Positions 46,076-54,341 of a stretch of DNA of 64,000 nucleotides are shown one piece after another. The notes beneath the pieces are model-generated. The model saw nothing but the letters and a program-made list of their open reading frames with translations. It was not told where the DNA came from and made no database searches. Source of the DNA: Bacteroides clarus YIT 12056 (lineage in GTDB: Bacteria; Bacteroidota; Bacteroidia; Bacteroidales; Bacteroidaceae). The first letter of the stretch is position 1. Each line of letters opens with the position of its first letter. The DNA is taken from positions 543,013-607,012 of the forward strand of contig NZ_FQWK01000001.1 in NCBI RefSeq assembly GCF_900129655.1, given 5' to 3'. Made by a program: the position numbers and the translations under genes.

Positions 46076-46091
46076 GTTACTTACGGAGTAA
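46076..46091 (-). repeat. Right inverted-repeat copy 1
   Basis: GTTACTTACGGAGTAA, a direct repeat of 46106-46121, 30 bp apart, and inverted relative to 45771-45791. A second right-hand copy gives the recombinase two possible right ends. Confidence 0.75.
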
Positions 46092-46103
46092 TATTCTCTT
46101 TAC

Positions 46104-46124
46104 CCGTTACTTACGGAGTAACAG
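46104..46124 (-). repeat. Right inverted-repeat copy 2 (best match to left repeat)
   Basis: Core GTTACTTACGGAGTAAC is itself a 6-bp palindrome around TACGG. It matches the left repeat in inverse orientation at 20 of 21 bp, ending 23 bp before ATG 46148. Confidence 0.82.
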
Positions 46125-46147
46125 CAAACAAACAAAACTTGATTACT

Positions 46148-46519
46148 ATGTTGACGATACAGACACAGGTAGCGATCACTATCTTACATTCCATTGCGAC
46201 CTCCCATGAGTCGCACTCACTTGGCAGGTTATTCTCTACGAATATTGTATCTGAATTGCTGGAACAGTTGGAGATGGGAAAAATCATCAGACTTATTCCG
46301 GGTAAAGAGAAGGGTAAGATTACTTCTTATGAACTGACACGCCCTTCGGTGAATATCTCGTTGCTCGACATCCTTGAAGCCACGGGTGAACATCTTAATT
46401 GCACTCATCCCGCTACCGAGGATTTTTACTTGCGTTACGGCAATACGGCTAAAAAACTCGGAGTGGTCAACCACATGACGCGGCTCTATCTGGAAGAAAT
46501 AAAGTTAAACGATCTGTAA
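46148..46519 (+). CDS. Rrf2-like winged-helix protein
   Basis: 123 aa from ATG 46148; the open frame reaches 46058, but this crosses the repeats and is rejected. The N-terminus (VAITILHSIATSHESHSL) and central SVNISLLDILEATGEHLNCTH resemble Rrf2 regulators, in which this ISLLDI-type segment precedes the cluster-ligating Cys region; only one Cys is kept here. First gene after the inverton, 23 bp before DUF3575, so it is expected to be phase-variable with the operon. It may regulate fimbrial genes; evidence is from sequence resemblance only. Confidence 0.65.
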   Translation: MLTIQTQVAITILHSIATSHESHSLGRLFSTNIVSELLEQLEMGKIIRLIPGKEKGKITSYELTRPSVNISLLDILEATGEHLNCTHPATEDFYLRYGNTAKKLGVVNHMTRLYLEEIKLNDL

Positions 46520-46542
46520 CCGATTATCCCCCATATATAATA

Positions 46543-47835
46543 ATGTATATAAGACGAATCATCAGCACAATTTTTCTGCTTGCTCTGATAGTAACGACTG
46601 TCCGGGCACAGAATTTGGGGACGGAAAAGAAAGACTTTATTCTGCATTTCCGTTTCGACCGTTCACTTGTGGATAGCGGCTATCGTAATAGCAACCACAC
46701 TCTCCGTGCATTGCAGGAACTGTTGTCAGACAGTCTTACTGCTGCCGAAATCGATACTATCGACATTCACGCCTATTCCTCGCCCGATGGCAACGGGGTA
46801 TACAATCACGCTTTGGCACGTCGTCGTGCAAAGGCCATGAAAGGCTATCTTGTATGGAAATACCCCCATCTGAACCAACGTTCCATCCATACGGGTGCCG
46901 GTGTGGCAGAATGGAGGGCATTGCTTCCTCTTATTGAAAACTCTCCTGATATGCCTTGTCGCAAGCAAGTGATGGAAATCCTCGCTTCCAATGTGAGTGC
47001 CGGAGTGATGGAGATTCGTTTGAGAACAGTGGGTGGCGGAGCTGCCTACCGATATATCCGACGGCACATTCTGCCGGAATTACGAAATGCGTCCGTCTGT
47101 ACGGTATGGCTGAAAAAGCCCCGATTTACTACGATCCTTGAGGGCGTACGGAAAGAAACTCTCACCTCTCTTTGTCGTATCGGGAATTACCGGAATATCT
47201 TTTCCTCCTCATGCGTAAAGAGAGCGAACGATTTAACCGTATCCGGCAGGGAAGGTACGACGCGGAACGTATCTCCCGCTTTTACCGGGAAAGTTCCCAA
47301 ACGTCCCTTTATCGCTTTGAAAACCAACCTTTTGTTCGACTTTGCCTTTATGCCGAATGTAGAATTGGAAGTTCCTATCGGCGAACGCTGGTCGGTGAAT
47401 GGCGAACTGATGTTCCCGTGGTGGCTTTTCGATGGTGATAAATACTGCTTGCAGATTCTCTCCGGCGGAGTGGAAGGCCGTTACTGGTTGGGTAACCGCA
47501 GTAACCGCCGTGTGCTTACCGGCCATTTCTTCGGTTTGTATGCGGGTGGTGGCAAGTACGACCTTCAATGGGACAAAAACGGCTATCAGGGCGAGTTCTT
47601 CATAGCGGCAGGCGTCAGTTACGGATATAGTATGCGCATAGTCCGTAACCTCAATCTGGAATTCAGTCTCGGTATAGGGCTTCTGCGTACAGGATACGAG
47701 CACTACCACGCCCGCGACAGTTATCAAACCCTATTATGGCAGAACAATGGACGCTATACATGGATTGGTCCTACTAAAGCAAAGATTTCTCTTGTATGGA
47801 TGCTCAACCGTAAGATGAAAGGAGGGAAGAAATGA
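46543..47835 (+). CDS. DUF3575 outer-membrane protein with OmpA-like N-terminus
   Basis: 430 aa with signal peptide ending VRAQ. Residues ~25-190 resemble an OmpA-like peptidoglycan-binding fold (FRFDRSLVDSGY, IDIHAYSSPDG, ARRRAKAMKGYL). Residues ~250-430 form a DUF3575 beta-barrel (ALKTNLLFDFAFMPNVELEVPI, alternating aromatic strands). DUF3575 proteins often accompany fimbrillin loci and are thought to anchor or assemble the fimbria. Overlaps the next gene by ATGA. Confidence 0.9.
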   Translation: MYIRRIISTIFLLALIVTTVRAQNLGTEKKDFILHFRFDRSLVDSGYRNSNHTLRALQELLSDSLTAAEIDTIDIHAYSSPDGNGVYNHALARRRAKAMKGYLVWKYPHLNQRSIHTGAGVAEWRALLPLIENSPDMPCRKQVMEILASNVSAGVMEIRLRTVGGGAAYRYIRRHILPELRNASVCTVWLKKPRFTTILEGVRKETLTSLCRIGNYRNIFSSSCVKRANDLTVSGREGTTRNVSPAFTGKVPKRPFIALKTNLLFDFAFMPNVELEVPIGERWSVNGELMFPWWLFDGDKYCLQILSGGVEGRYWLGNRSNRRVLTGHFFGLYAGGGKYDLQWDKNGYQGEFFIAAGVSYGYSMRIVRNLNLEFSLGIGLLRTGYEHYHARDSYQTLLWQNNGRYTWIGPTKAKISLVWMLNRKMKGGKK

Positions 47836-48857
47836 AAAAAGTGATAAGTGATAGACAGACAGACGATAGGCAGGCAGGAATATTTGCATTATATTCCCTG
47901 TGCTGTATCTTTTTATCATTGTGTCTTGCAGGTTGCGACCGTCGTGAACTGACCTATTACATGGAATCCGAAATCGAAATCCATGCCGATTGGAGCGAGT
48001 CCGGACTGGACGATGAGGAGGCTGCCTATGGAGCTACCGCAATATTTTATCCCGAGAATGGCGGAATTCCGAAAGTCGTGCTTATGGGAAACCGTGAATA
48101 TGCCAAAGTTCGCTTGCCGGAAGGGCGTTACAATGCCGTTCTTTTTAATCGCTCTTTCGATGACTTTGCCTGCATTGCGTTCCGGGGCAGCGATAGCTAT
48201 CGTACGCTCGAAGCCTATGCCAGCCGTGCGGAAAGTCGTGCGGACGAGTTGGCGGACAGTCCCGAAACGCTTTGCGCCGACCGTATAGAAAGCTTTGAAG
48301 TGACCGAAGATATGCTTGGAAATTACAGTGATGTGATGAAAGCCGGCATTCCTGCTGCGGAAGACTGTTCTCTTTGCTTTACTCCCCGCCAACTCATTGA
48401 AGAGTTGCAGGTAACGGTACACATCAAAGGGCTGAATAATGTGCGCAGCGCAGTGGCTACCATAAACGGGGTGTCATCTTCCGTATTCCTTGCCACGGGA
48501 GAGGTTTCACAGCAAACCTTGACGCAGCGTTTTGAACTGGACAATCCCGTATACTATCCCGATTCGCCTTTCAACGGTACAATGGAGACTACTTTCAATT
48601 CTTTTGCGTTCAATCCCGACCGTCCGCACGACGTGAGCATACAGGCTCGACTGGTGGACGGACAGAGCACCTATGAACAGGAATTCACGGGGTTGGATAT
48701 CTCGGAAGATGTCAGTGAAGAAGGTACGCTTATCCTTACTTTGGAAGTACAGACGGATAAGGTTCCCGATGTGAAACCGGAAGATGGCGGCGATTCGGGT
48801 TTTAATCCGAAAGTGGAAGATTGGGGAGAGGAACAGAAAGGCGACATCAAAGTATGA
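47832..48857 (+). CDS. DUF5119/Mfa2-FimB-like fimbrial lipoprotein
   Basis: 341 aa. Lipobox LCLAGCDRRE with Cys35 marks a lipoprotein. Residues ~37-330 form two beta domains recalling the FimB/Mfa2 anchor, with a conserved RRELTYY start and the late SSVFLATG and FNSFAFNPD strands. In this family the protein anchors or regulates the length of fimbriae. It shares its ATGA start with the DUF3575 stop and precedes the fimbrillins. The family could be DUF5119 or Mfa2; both fit an anchor role. Confidence 0.82.
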   Translation: MKKVISDRQTDDRQAGIFALYSLCCIFLSLCLAGCDRRELTYYMESEIEIHADWSESGLDDEEAAYGATAIFYPENGGIPKVVLMGNREYAKVRLPEGRYNAVLFNRSFDDFACIAFRGSDSYRTLEAYASRAESRADELADSPETLCADRIESFEVTEDMLGNYSDVMKAGIPAAEDCSLCFTPRQLIEELQVTVHIKGLNNVRSAVATINGVSSSVFLATGEVSQQTLTQRFELDNPVYYPDSPFNGTMETTFNSFAFNPDRPHDVSIQARLVDGQSTYEQEFTGLDISEDVSEEGTLILTLEVQTDKVPDVKPEDGGDSGFNPKVEDWGEEQKGDIKV

Positions 48858-48899
48858 TAATATATGCGTATAATAAAAAATAATTGATACATTAATTTT

Positions 48900-50069
48900 A
48901 TGACAATGAGAACAAGGAATTTATTGACAGTTGCAGCGGCGCTGCTGTTGGCAGGCTGCTCGCAGAATGAGATTACTGAAATGAGCCCGGATGCCAATCC
49001 GGCGGTGGGTTTCAATGTGTACAGCGGTGTACAGACCAAAGGGACGCAAACCGATGTGACCGCTTTGAAAACAGGCTTCGGTGTATTTGCCTATCACACC
49101 AATAGTCAGTCGTGGGCAGCGGCTGCTTCCGGCGCCGGACCTAACTTCATGTACAACCAAAAGGTGGAAAGCTCCAATGGTTCTGCGTGGACGTATACTC
49201 CCGTGAAGTATTGGCCGAAAGATGAGGAAAAGGTGACGTTTTTCGCCTACGGTCCTCACAGCACTCTTAGCGGTAGCGGAGTGACCGTACCGGCAGTAGG
49301 TAGCATCACCAATGCGCCCAAACTGACTTTTACCATTGAATCTATGAATGATGCTGCCAAGATGACAGACTTTGTGGTAGCTAAGAACGATGCAAGCGCC
49401 ACGCAAGACCGTACACATGCCAATAGCGCAAGCGGTGTCACATTTACTTTCCGGCACGTGTTGTCAAGATTGACTTTCGAGGCTAAACCGAGCGTAGAGT
49501 TGTCAACCACCACAGGAGCTAAAGGTACTACCTACGTCATGGTGAGAACCGCCAAAATCTTGCAATCTTCAAGCCCCAAGTTCTATAAGAGCGGCGTTCT
49601 GGATTGTGCGGATGAATCCTGGAGCGGCAAGGTAACGGCAACCGACGATTACGATATCACTAAAGTGCTGGCGCTTACCGATGAGAAAGCGATAGTAAAT
49701 ACTCCGGCAGACCAGACAAGCAATAAATACGATGCGGTAAAACTGACATCGAATACTACTCCCATAACATTATTTATTTCTAATGAATACTTGTTCCTGA
49801 TACCCGAAACCGCCAAAGCGGGAGCCGGCACAGCTTCGGCAGGTGATGTGACTATCCGGTTCGATTATGATATTGTAACCGTAGATACCGCACTCGGCAA
49901 AGGATATGCCATTACGCATCACACTACCGATGCTAAATTGCCTGCCGGAGCGTTGAAACAAGGGGTAGCATACAAATACACCATCGAATTCGGTATCAAT
50001 GAGGTTAAGATTCTCACACCTGCTGTCGAAAATTGGGGAAGCGAAACGCCAGGAAACATCACTGTCTGA
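48900..50069 (+). CDS. Fimbrillin family protein (candidate major subunit)
   Basis: 389 aa. Lipobox LLLAGCSQNE with Cys20. Fimbrillin (Mfa-like_1) features: VGFNVYSG and TKGTQT near the mature start, FGVFAYHT, NFMYNQKVE, WTYTPVKYWP, VTFFAYGPH, and FTFRHVLSRLTF. It ends with a strand (AVENWGSETPGNITV) and has no added C-terminal domain. Thus it is the most likely polymerising shaft subunit. Two hairpins separate it from the next fimbrillin, which could reduce downstream expression. Start at ATG 48900 or 48906. Confidence 0.9.
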   Translation: MTMRTRNLLTVAAALLLAGCSQNEITEMSPDANPAVGFNVYSGVQTKGTQTDVTALKTGFGVFAYHTNSQSWAAAASGAGPNFMYNQKVESSNGSAWTYTPVKYWPKDEEKVTFFAYGPHSTLSGSGVTVPAVGSITNAPKLTFTIESMNDAAKMTDFVVAKNDASATQDRTHANSASGVTFTFRHVLSRLTFEAKPSVELSTTTGAKGTTYVMVRTAKILQSSSPKFYKSGVLDCADESWSGKVTATDDYDITKVLALTDEKAIVNTPADQTSNKYDAVKLTSNTTPITLFISNEYLFLIPETAKAGAGTASAGDVTIRFDYDIVTVDTALGKGYAITHHTTDAKLPAGALKQGVAYKYTIEFGINEVKILTPAVENWGSETPGNITV

Positions 50070-50082
50070 ATTGTCTTTCTCA

Positions 50083-50114
50083 CAGGAAGCGGCGTCCCAC
50101 CCGGCCGCTTCCTG
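50083..50114 (+). promoter_or_regulatory. Hairpin after major fimbrillin
   Basis: CAGGAAGCGGC and GCCGCTTCCTG form a perfect 11-bp GC-rich stem with a 10-nt loop, followed by A-rich rather than T-rich sequence, so it may stabilise the upstream RNA end. Confidence 0.65.
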
Positions 50115-50144
50115 ATTAAAAAAACTGAAAAAGAGAGGTCTTTG

Positions 50145-50187
50145 ATATGTTGGGGATGAAATACCTGCTATTTCATTTCCAACATAT
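50145..50187 (+). promoter_or_regulatory. Second hairpin before tip fimbrillin
   Basis: ATATGTTGG ... CCAACATAT with an inner ATGAAATA/TATTTCAT gives a nearly continuous ~18-bp stem. It lies 40 bp before ATG 50227. Confidence 0.65.
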
Positions 50188-50226
50188 TAAAACCTTTATA
50201 CACCGATTAAGTATAAAGATTTGAAT

Positions 50227-51942
50227 ATGAAGGGAATGAACTTTTTACTCCTTGCCTCGTCCTGCCTGCTTGTTACGGCATTTGCCGCCTGCACCTCGGT
50301 TGACGAACCTGTATCGGAACCTTTCGTCCCGATAGGTTTCTCTCCTGCGATGAACGATGCGAACACCCGTTATGCCTCGGATGATTTACCCGCCACCATG
50401 GGTGTTTTCGCCTATCTCACCGAAGGCGGAGGTTTCAACGCGTCTGCTTCCACTCCCAACTTTATGTACAATCAGTTGGTAACCCGCAATGGAACCGCAT
50501 GGAGCTATACCCCCGTAAAATACTGGCCGACGAATACAAATGACAAAGTCAGCTTCTTTGCCTATGCACCGCATAACGCAAGCGGCCTGACTCCCTGTGC
50601 AAACACGCAGAAAGGCTATCCGTATCTCACTTATACGGTGGCTCAGGCAGAAAAAGACCAGACAGACCTGCTGGCTACCGCTCCGTTTGCGGATAAGAAT
50701 GCCGGAGATGTCAATTTCACCCTGCGTCATGCTTTGACAAAAGTTACCCTCAAAGTAAAAAGCGGAGATAAATACGTCAAGGAAATCACTTCACTCTCTA
50801 TCAATGCGGCTACCAGTGGCGAACTTCATTTTAAAGACGGTGGTTTCGAGTGGAAGAATGTAACAGGTAATTATGGCTATCCCCCCGCAACCACCACCGA
50901 CCTGAAGTTTGCAGCGACAGACCGGGAACGGGAAATTGCCACATTCTTTCTGCTGCCGACAGCCACCGTCACCGCCACTTACTCCATAGCCTATACAGTG
51001 AAAACCACAACCGGAACCGATGTACTGACCCGGACGTTCTCCGCGTTGCCACTTTCCTCTGCGCCCTTGTGGACAGCGGGAACACACATCGTCTATACGA
51101 TAAACCTGTCGGAGAGAACCGCCACTGTAACAGCCGGCGTCACCGACTGGGAAAGAGATACAGGCAACAGTTATGATGTCTGTACTTACTATCCGGATGA
51201 TTTGAAAGTGGGCGATTACTTCTATGATGACGGGTCGTGGAGCGACGGCGGCCTGAGGATGTACGTCACCGGTACCAACCAGCGGCAGTGGGAAACACCG
51301 TTCCCTGCTCCGGTATTGATCAATCCCAGCACCGGAATTTCCAGAAACGTGATAGGTATCGTGTTCCATACCACCGCCAGCGATACGGATAAGGCGAACG
51401 GATGGACGCACGGCTATGCCATGGGATTGAAATACTATACCGGTAATAAAGCGGATGGAAGCTGGGCGAGAAATGCGGGGTATAACACTGCCATTCCCGA
51501 TGGTGGCGGTGAAAGCGATTTTGATGGTTATACTCACTGCCAACAGTTGATGGCGGATGCGGAATGGACGGCAAACAACACCAACTTTCCGGCATTCAAC
51601 AACACCTGCGTTACACACAACGCCAATGTACCCGCTCCCGCTACGACAAGCGGCTGGTATCTTCCGTCTGCCGGACAGTTGGTTTCCATATTTAATAACA
51701 TAGGTGGGGGTGTCAGTAATAACGGTTTGACTAATATAGGCAGCCATATGGGGAAAGCCACAGGTTCAACCGTAGGGCTTTCCAACTGGTGCATTTATTA
51801 TAGTTCGAATGAGAGTGGAGATAGAGCCTGGGCAATAATGTTTTACGGTGGCGGAGCGCTTATTCAACGATTGCTCTATGCGAAAGTGCCTTATGACAGC
51901 CGATGCCAAACAGGAGGACACATCCCTGTACTTGCTTTCTAA
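50227..51942 (+). CDS. Fimbrillin family protein with C-terminal adhesin-like domain
   Basis: 571 aa from ATG 50227 (MKGMNFLLLAS). Signal ends near AFAACTS (lipobox). Residues ~25-305 are a fimbrillin fold (VPIGFSP, MGVFAYL, NFMYNQLV, WSYTPVKYWP, FTLRHALTKVTL). After a linker DLKVGDYFYDDGS comes a ~240-residue C-terminal domain with Trp/Gly/Tyr-rich strands and paired Cys (YTHCQ, NNTCV, NWCIYY), like a C-type-lectin or FISUMP-type fold. Probably a tip or accessory subunit. Paralogous in design to the next gene. Confidence 0.88.
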   Translation: MKGMNFLLLASSCLLVTAFAACTSVDEPVSEPFVPIGFSPAMNDANTRYASDDLPATMGVFAYLTEGGGFNASASTPNFMYNQLVTRNGTAWSYTPVKYWPTNTNDKVSFFAYAPHNASGLTPCANTQKGYPYLTYTVAQAEKDQTDLLATAPFADKNAGDVNFTLRHALTKVTLKVKSGDKYVKEITSLSINAATSGELHFKDGGFEWKNVTGNYGYPPATTTDLKFAATDREREIATFFLLPTATVTATYSIAYTVKTTTGTDVLTRTFSALPLSSAPLWTAGTHIVYTINLSERTATVTAGVTDWERDTGNSYDVCTYYPDDLKVGDYFYDDGSWSDGGLRMYVTGTNQRQWETPFPAPVLINPSTGISRNVIGIVFHTTASDTDKANGWTHGYAMGLKYYTGNKADGSWARNAGYNTAIPDGGGESDFDGYTHCQQLMADAEWTANNTNFPAFNNTCVTHNANVPAPATTSGWYLPSAGQLVSIFNNIGGGVSNNGLTNIGSHMGKATGSTVGLSNWCIYYSSNESGDRAWAIMFYGGGALIQRLLYAKVPYDSRCQTGGHIPVLAF

Positions 51943-51956
51943 AAACAAAGAAAAAA

Positions 51957-53402
51957 ATGAAGAAACGAACATATATCACACTGTTTTTGTGGGCAGCCGC
52001 CCTACTGTCGGGATGTACGGGAGATGAAGAAATCGTCGGTGGACAATCGTCATTGTTGACGGTGGCAGTTACGGCGGCGGACTTTTCTTCCGATGAGGGT
52101 ATGGCGACCCGTACCACCGATATCGGGTATTCCACCACCTTTGCCGCCGGCGACCGGATAGGGATTTTCGCCATTGCGGACGACGGTATAATATTGGATA
52201 ATAACATTCCTTACACGTACAGCGGCACTCAATGGAACCCGGTAGATACGGACAACACAATCCATCATTATAATTATGCCGGGGTCACTTATTATGCCTA
52301 TTATCCATACTCGGCAAGTATGGATGATGCTTCCGGCGAACAGACCATCATAGATAAGTTTACTCCGAAGCAAGACCAAAGTGACAAAGCCGATTATACC
52401 GCTTCCGATTTAATGACCGGTACGGGAGAAGTTGCGGATGCCGATACCGACTCTCCCAAACTGACGTTGACATTGAAACACAAAATGTCTGTGATAGTAG
52501 TGGATATAAAAAGTAACTCCTATGTGACAACCGGCGGCTATGAATATTTCGAACCGATAGCTTGCAGCAGCATCGACATAGGCGGTACGGACATATTGCA
52601 AAACAATCTGGCATTTGTTTCTTCGGTGGGTGTTTACAGATATATTGTTCCGCCCGGCTCAACGCCTTATTCCGTCAGTGTCAGCTATAATGCTGGTGAG
52701 ATTAACAAAGAATATAGTTACAGCACTACCGTAAAACAGACTTCGGCCGGAAAATATCATCTGATAAAACTACATAGGGAAGAGGCCGCTACTCAACGTG
52801 ATTTGAAAGTAGGTGATTTTTATTATCAGGACGGTTCTATTCTGCCCGGAGATTCTACGTTTTATAATCTTGCATCGAATCCATGTATAGGCATTGTGTT
52901 TAAGGTGGGAGCGGGAAAGTGGGATAGTGATCCAAATAGATATGACGGGAAATTGTTAGCCGTGCATGGATATGTACTGTCTCTCGACCAGGCAAATAAG
53001 TCTTGGGGAGATAACTCGAAAAGTTGGAATGGTACTTCTTGGTATGAATATCAGGGCTACGTTTATACGAAGAACTTATTGGCAGGTATGGCTGAAGGCA
53101 AGTCCTTTCCTGCTTGCTCATGGTGTGTGGAACATACTCCTGTTCCTACAGGAATGACCAGCGGATGGCATTTCCCTTCTCTAAATCCCGTATTGGACTT
53201 TGTCGATAATGCTGCTACTTTGAATACTTTTTTGAGTAGAATACCCGGTAGCACTACAATTTCAGGTACGTATATATCGGGTACCGAATCCGGCTATAAT
53301 ACAACTACTCATTGTAATGGGCGGGTAACAGGAAATACAGGCAGTGTGTATCGGTATGCTAAAACTGAAGCCCATCTTATTCGTGCAATGCTTACTTTCT
53401 AA
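51957..53402 (+). CDS. Second fimbrillin with C-terminal adhesin-like domain
   Basis: 481 aa from ATG 51957 (MKKRTYITLFLWAAALLSG); a longer frame from 51903 overlaps the previous gene. Lipobox LLSGCTGDEE. The N-terminal fimbrillin fold (RTTDIGYSTTFAAGDRIGIFA, YAYYPYS, LTLTLKHKMSVIVV) is followed by linker DLKVGDFYYQDGS and a ~200-residue domain (IGIVFKVG, AVHGYVLSLD, GWHFPS, CSWCVEH). This is the same two-part design as 50227-51942, so the operon has two candidate tip adhesins. Terminator downstream. Confidence 0.88.
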   Translation: MKKRTYITLFLWAAALLSGCTGDEEIVGGQSSLLTVAVTAADFSSDEGMATRTTDIGYSTTFAAGDRIGIFAIADDGIILDNNIPYTYSGTQWNPVDTDNTIHHYNYAGVTYYAYYPYSASMDDASGEQTIIDKFTPKQDQSDKADYTASDLMTGTGEVADADTDSPKLTLTLKHKMSVIVVDIKSNSYVTTGGYEYFEPIACSSIDIGGTDILQNNLAFVSSVGVYRYIVPPGSTPYSVSVSYNAGEINKEYSYSTTVKQTSAGKYHLIKLHREEAATQRDLKVGDFYYQDGSILPGDSTFYNLASNPCIGIVFKVGAGKWDSDPNRYDGKLLAVHGYVLSLDQANKSWGDNSKSWNGTSWYEYQGYVYTKNLLAGMAEGKSFPACSWCVEHTPVPTGMTSGWHFPSLNPVLDFVDNAATLNTFLSRIPGSTTISGTYISGTESGYNTTTHCNGRVTGNTGSVYRYAKTEAHLIRAMLTF

Positions 53403-53456
53403 TCCTTTTTATCATCAGTAAAATAGGTGCAGCTAATCGAAAAGAATCCGTTTGCT

Positions 53457-53493
53457 CTTGTCGCTGATAAGAGCCTGTCAAGTCAGCGACAAG
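53457..53493. repeat. 11-bp stem hairpin after fimbrial operon
   Basis: CTTGTCGCTGA and TCAGCGACAAG are perfect arms around a 15-nt loop, in the 198-bp convergent gap; no T-run follows directly. Confidence 0.55.
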
Positions 53494-53535
53494 ACGTGCC
53501 CATAGGTTAGCTCCCTTGTATATTGTATAAAAAAT

Positions 53536-53576
53536 AAAGAGAGTATGTCATTTGAAAATTCTGACATACTCTCTTT
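53536..53576. terminator. Bidirectional terminator after fimbrial operon
   Basis: AAAGAGAGTATGTCA and TGACATACTCTCTTT are perfect 15-bp arms in the convergent gap. Confidence 0.85.
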
Positions 53577-53599
53577 ATCTTTATCAATTGTCTATTTTA

Positions 53600-54037
53600 T
53601 CAATCGTCAATATCAATGACTCTCATTTTAGAGTCGAATGTAATTTCCCAGCGATTCGATAACTTTATCTCATATTCATTATCATCATATTCTATTTGGA
53701 GAATTCTTGCATCCGGGTAGTTTGTCTTTACATAGTTACGGATAGCTTCCGGTACAATCTGTGCAGGCACTTCACTTTGTCTGCATCGTACTTCTTTCCA
53801 TTCTCCCGATTTATCGAATTCCACTTTTTCTCCATTCGTAAACACCACATCGTAGCTTTTATAAAACATTCCCGACTCCAATTTCGCCATTGCCACCTTG
53901 TGATCCTTGAAATAAGTCTTGATAAATGTCTGCGCCTTCGCTGGCAATTGGTTTACCTGTATCGGCTTATCATTATCCGCCATAACCATTGTGTGCACCG
54001 CAAACATACAAACCAACATCATAATTAACTTTTTCAT
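53600..54037 (-). CDS. PepSY-like (DUF2874) periplasmic protein
   Basis: 145 aa with signal peptide ending VMAD. Two PepSY-like repeats follow (QLPAKAQTFIKTYFKDHKVAMAKLE and PEAIRNYVKTNYPDARILQIE), the typical pattern of Bacteroidetes PepSY-like proteins. They may inhibit proteases or bind periplasmic ligands. Alone on the minus strand between the fimbrial operon and the SIR2 gene. Confidence 0.9.
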   Translation of the reverse strand: MKKLIMMLVCMFAVHTMVMADNDKPIQVNQLPAKAQTFIKTYFKDHKVAMAKLESGMFYKSYDVVFTNGEKVEFDKSGEWKEVRCRQSEVPAQIVPEAIRNYVKTNYPDARILQIEYDDNEYEIKLSNRWEITFDSKMRVIDIDD

Positions 54038-54341
54038 ACTTCCTTATTTTTTAATGATTAATACTTTATTTGTTTTCTATATTGCAAAGATGGTAAGGAA
54101 ATCTGGAAAGAATTGGGAAAAGGAACATAACTCTCTATTTTTTTTAAGTATTTTTCTTGAAAAGAAAAATACTTTGTTTCTTAAAAACGAATGTGATTTT
54201 AATTTATAAAAGTAGCTATATATTATCTTAATAGTAAAACCCTCTATAAACGATTATACGACTTATAGAGGGTTTATCTTCTAACATATTCTATTTCTTA
54301 GCAAAAAATCACACTGTAAGGCAATATATGGTTACCAAATA
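54038..54341. other. AT-rich gene-free gap
   Basis: About 300 bp with long A and T runs and no supportable gene. It holds the PepSY promoter area and, at 54237-54275, the terminator of the SIR2 gene. Confidence 0.6.
54237..54275 (-). terminator. Terminator of SIR2-TPR gene
   Basis: AAACCCTCTATAA and TTATAGAGGGTTT are perfect 13-bp arms around a 13-nt loop; TTTTAC follows on the minus strand. Confidence 0.8.

Larger units (their letters stand above)
45792..46103. mobile_element. Invertible promoter segment (inverton), currently OFF
   Basis: Gene-free 312-bp segment between inverted repeats, adjacent to a tyrosine recombinase gene and upstream of a fimbrial operon. It contains a consensus promoter (45807-45836) reading leftwards, away from the operon. 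Inversion would move it to read rightwards, with transcription starting near 46095, ~50 nt before ATG 46148. Confidence 0.75.

Noticed and set aside
53919..54209. 96-codon plus-strand frame across the PepSY gene start
   Set aside because: It overlaps the signal peptide of the PepSY-like gene and AT-rich DNA, with no motif.
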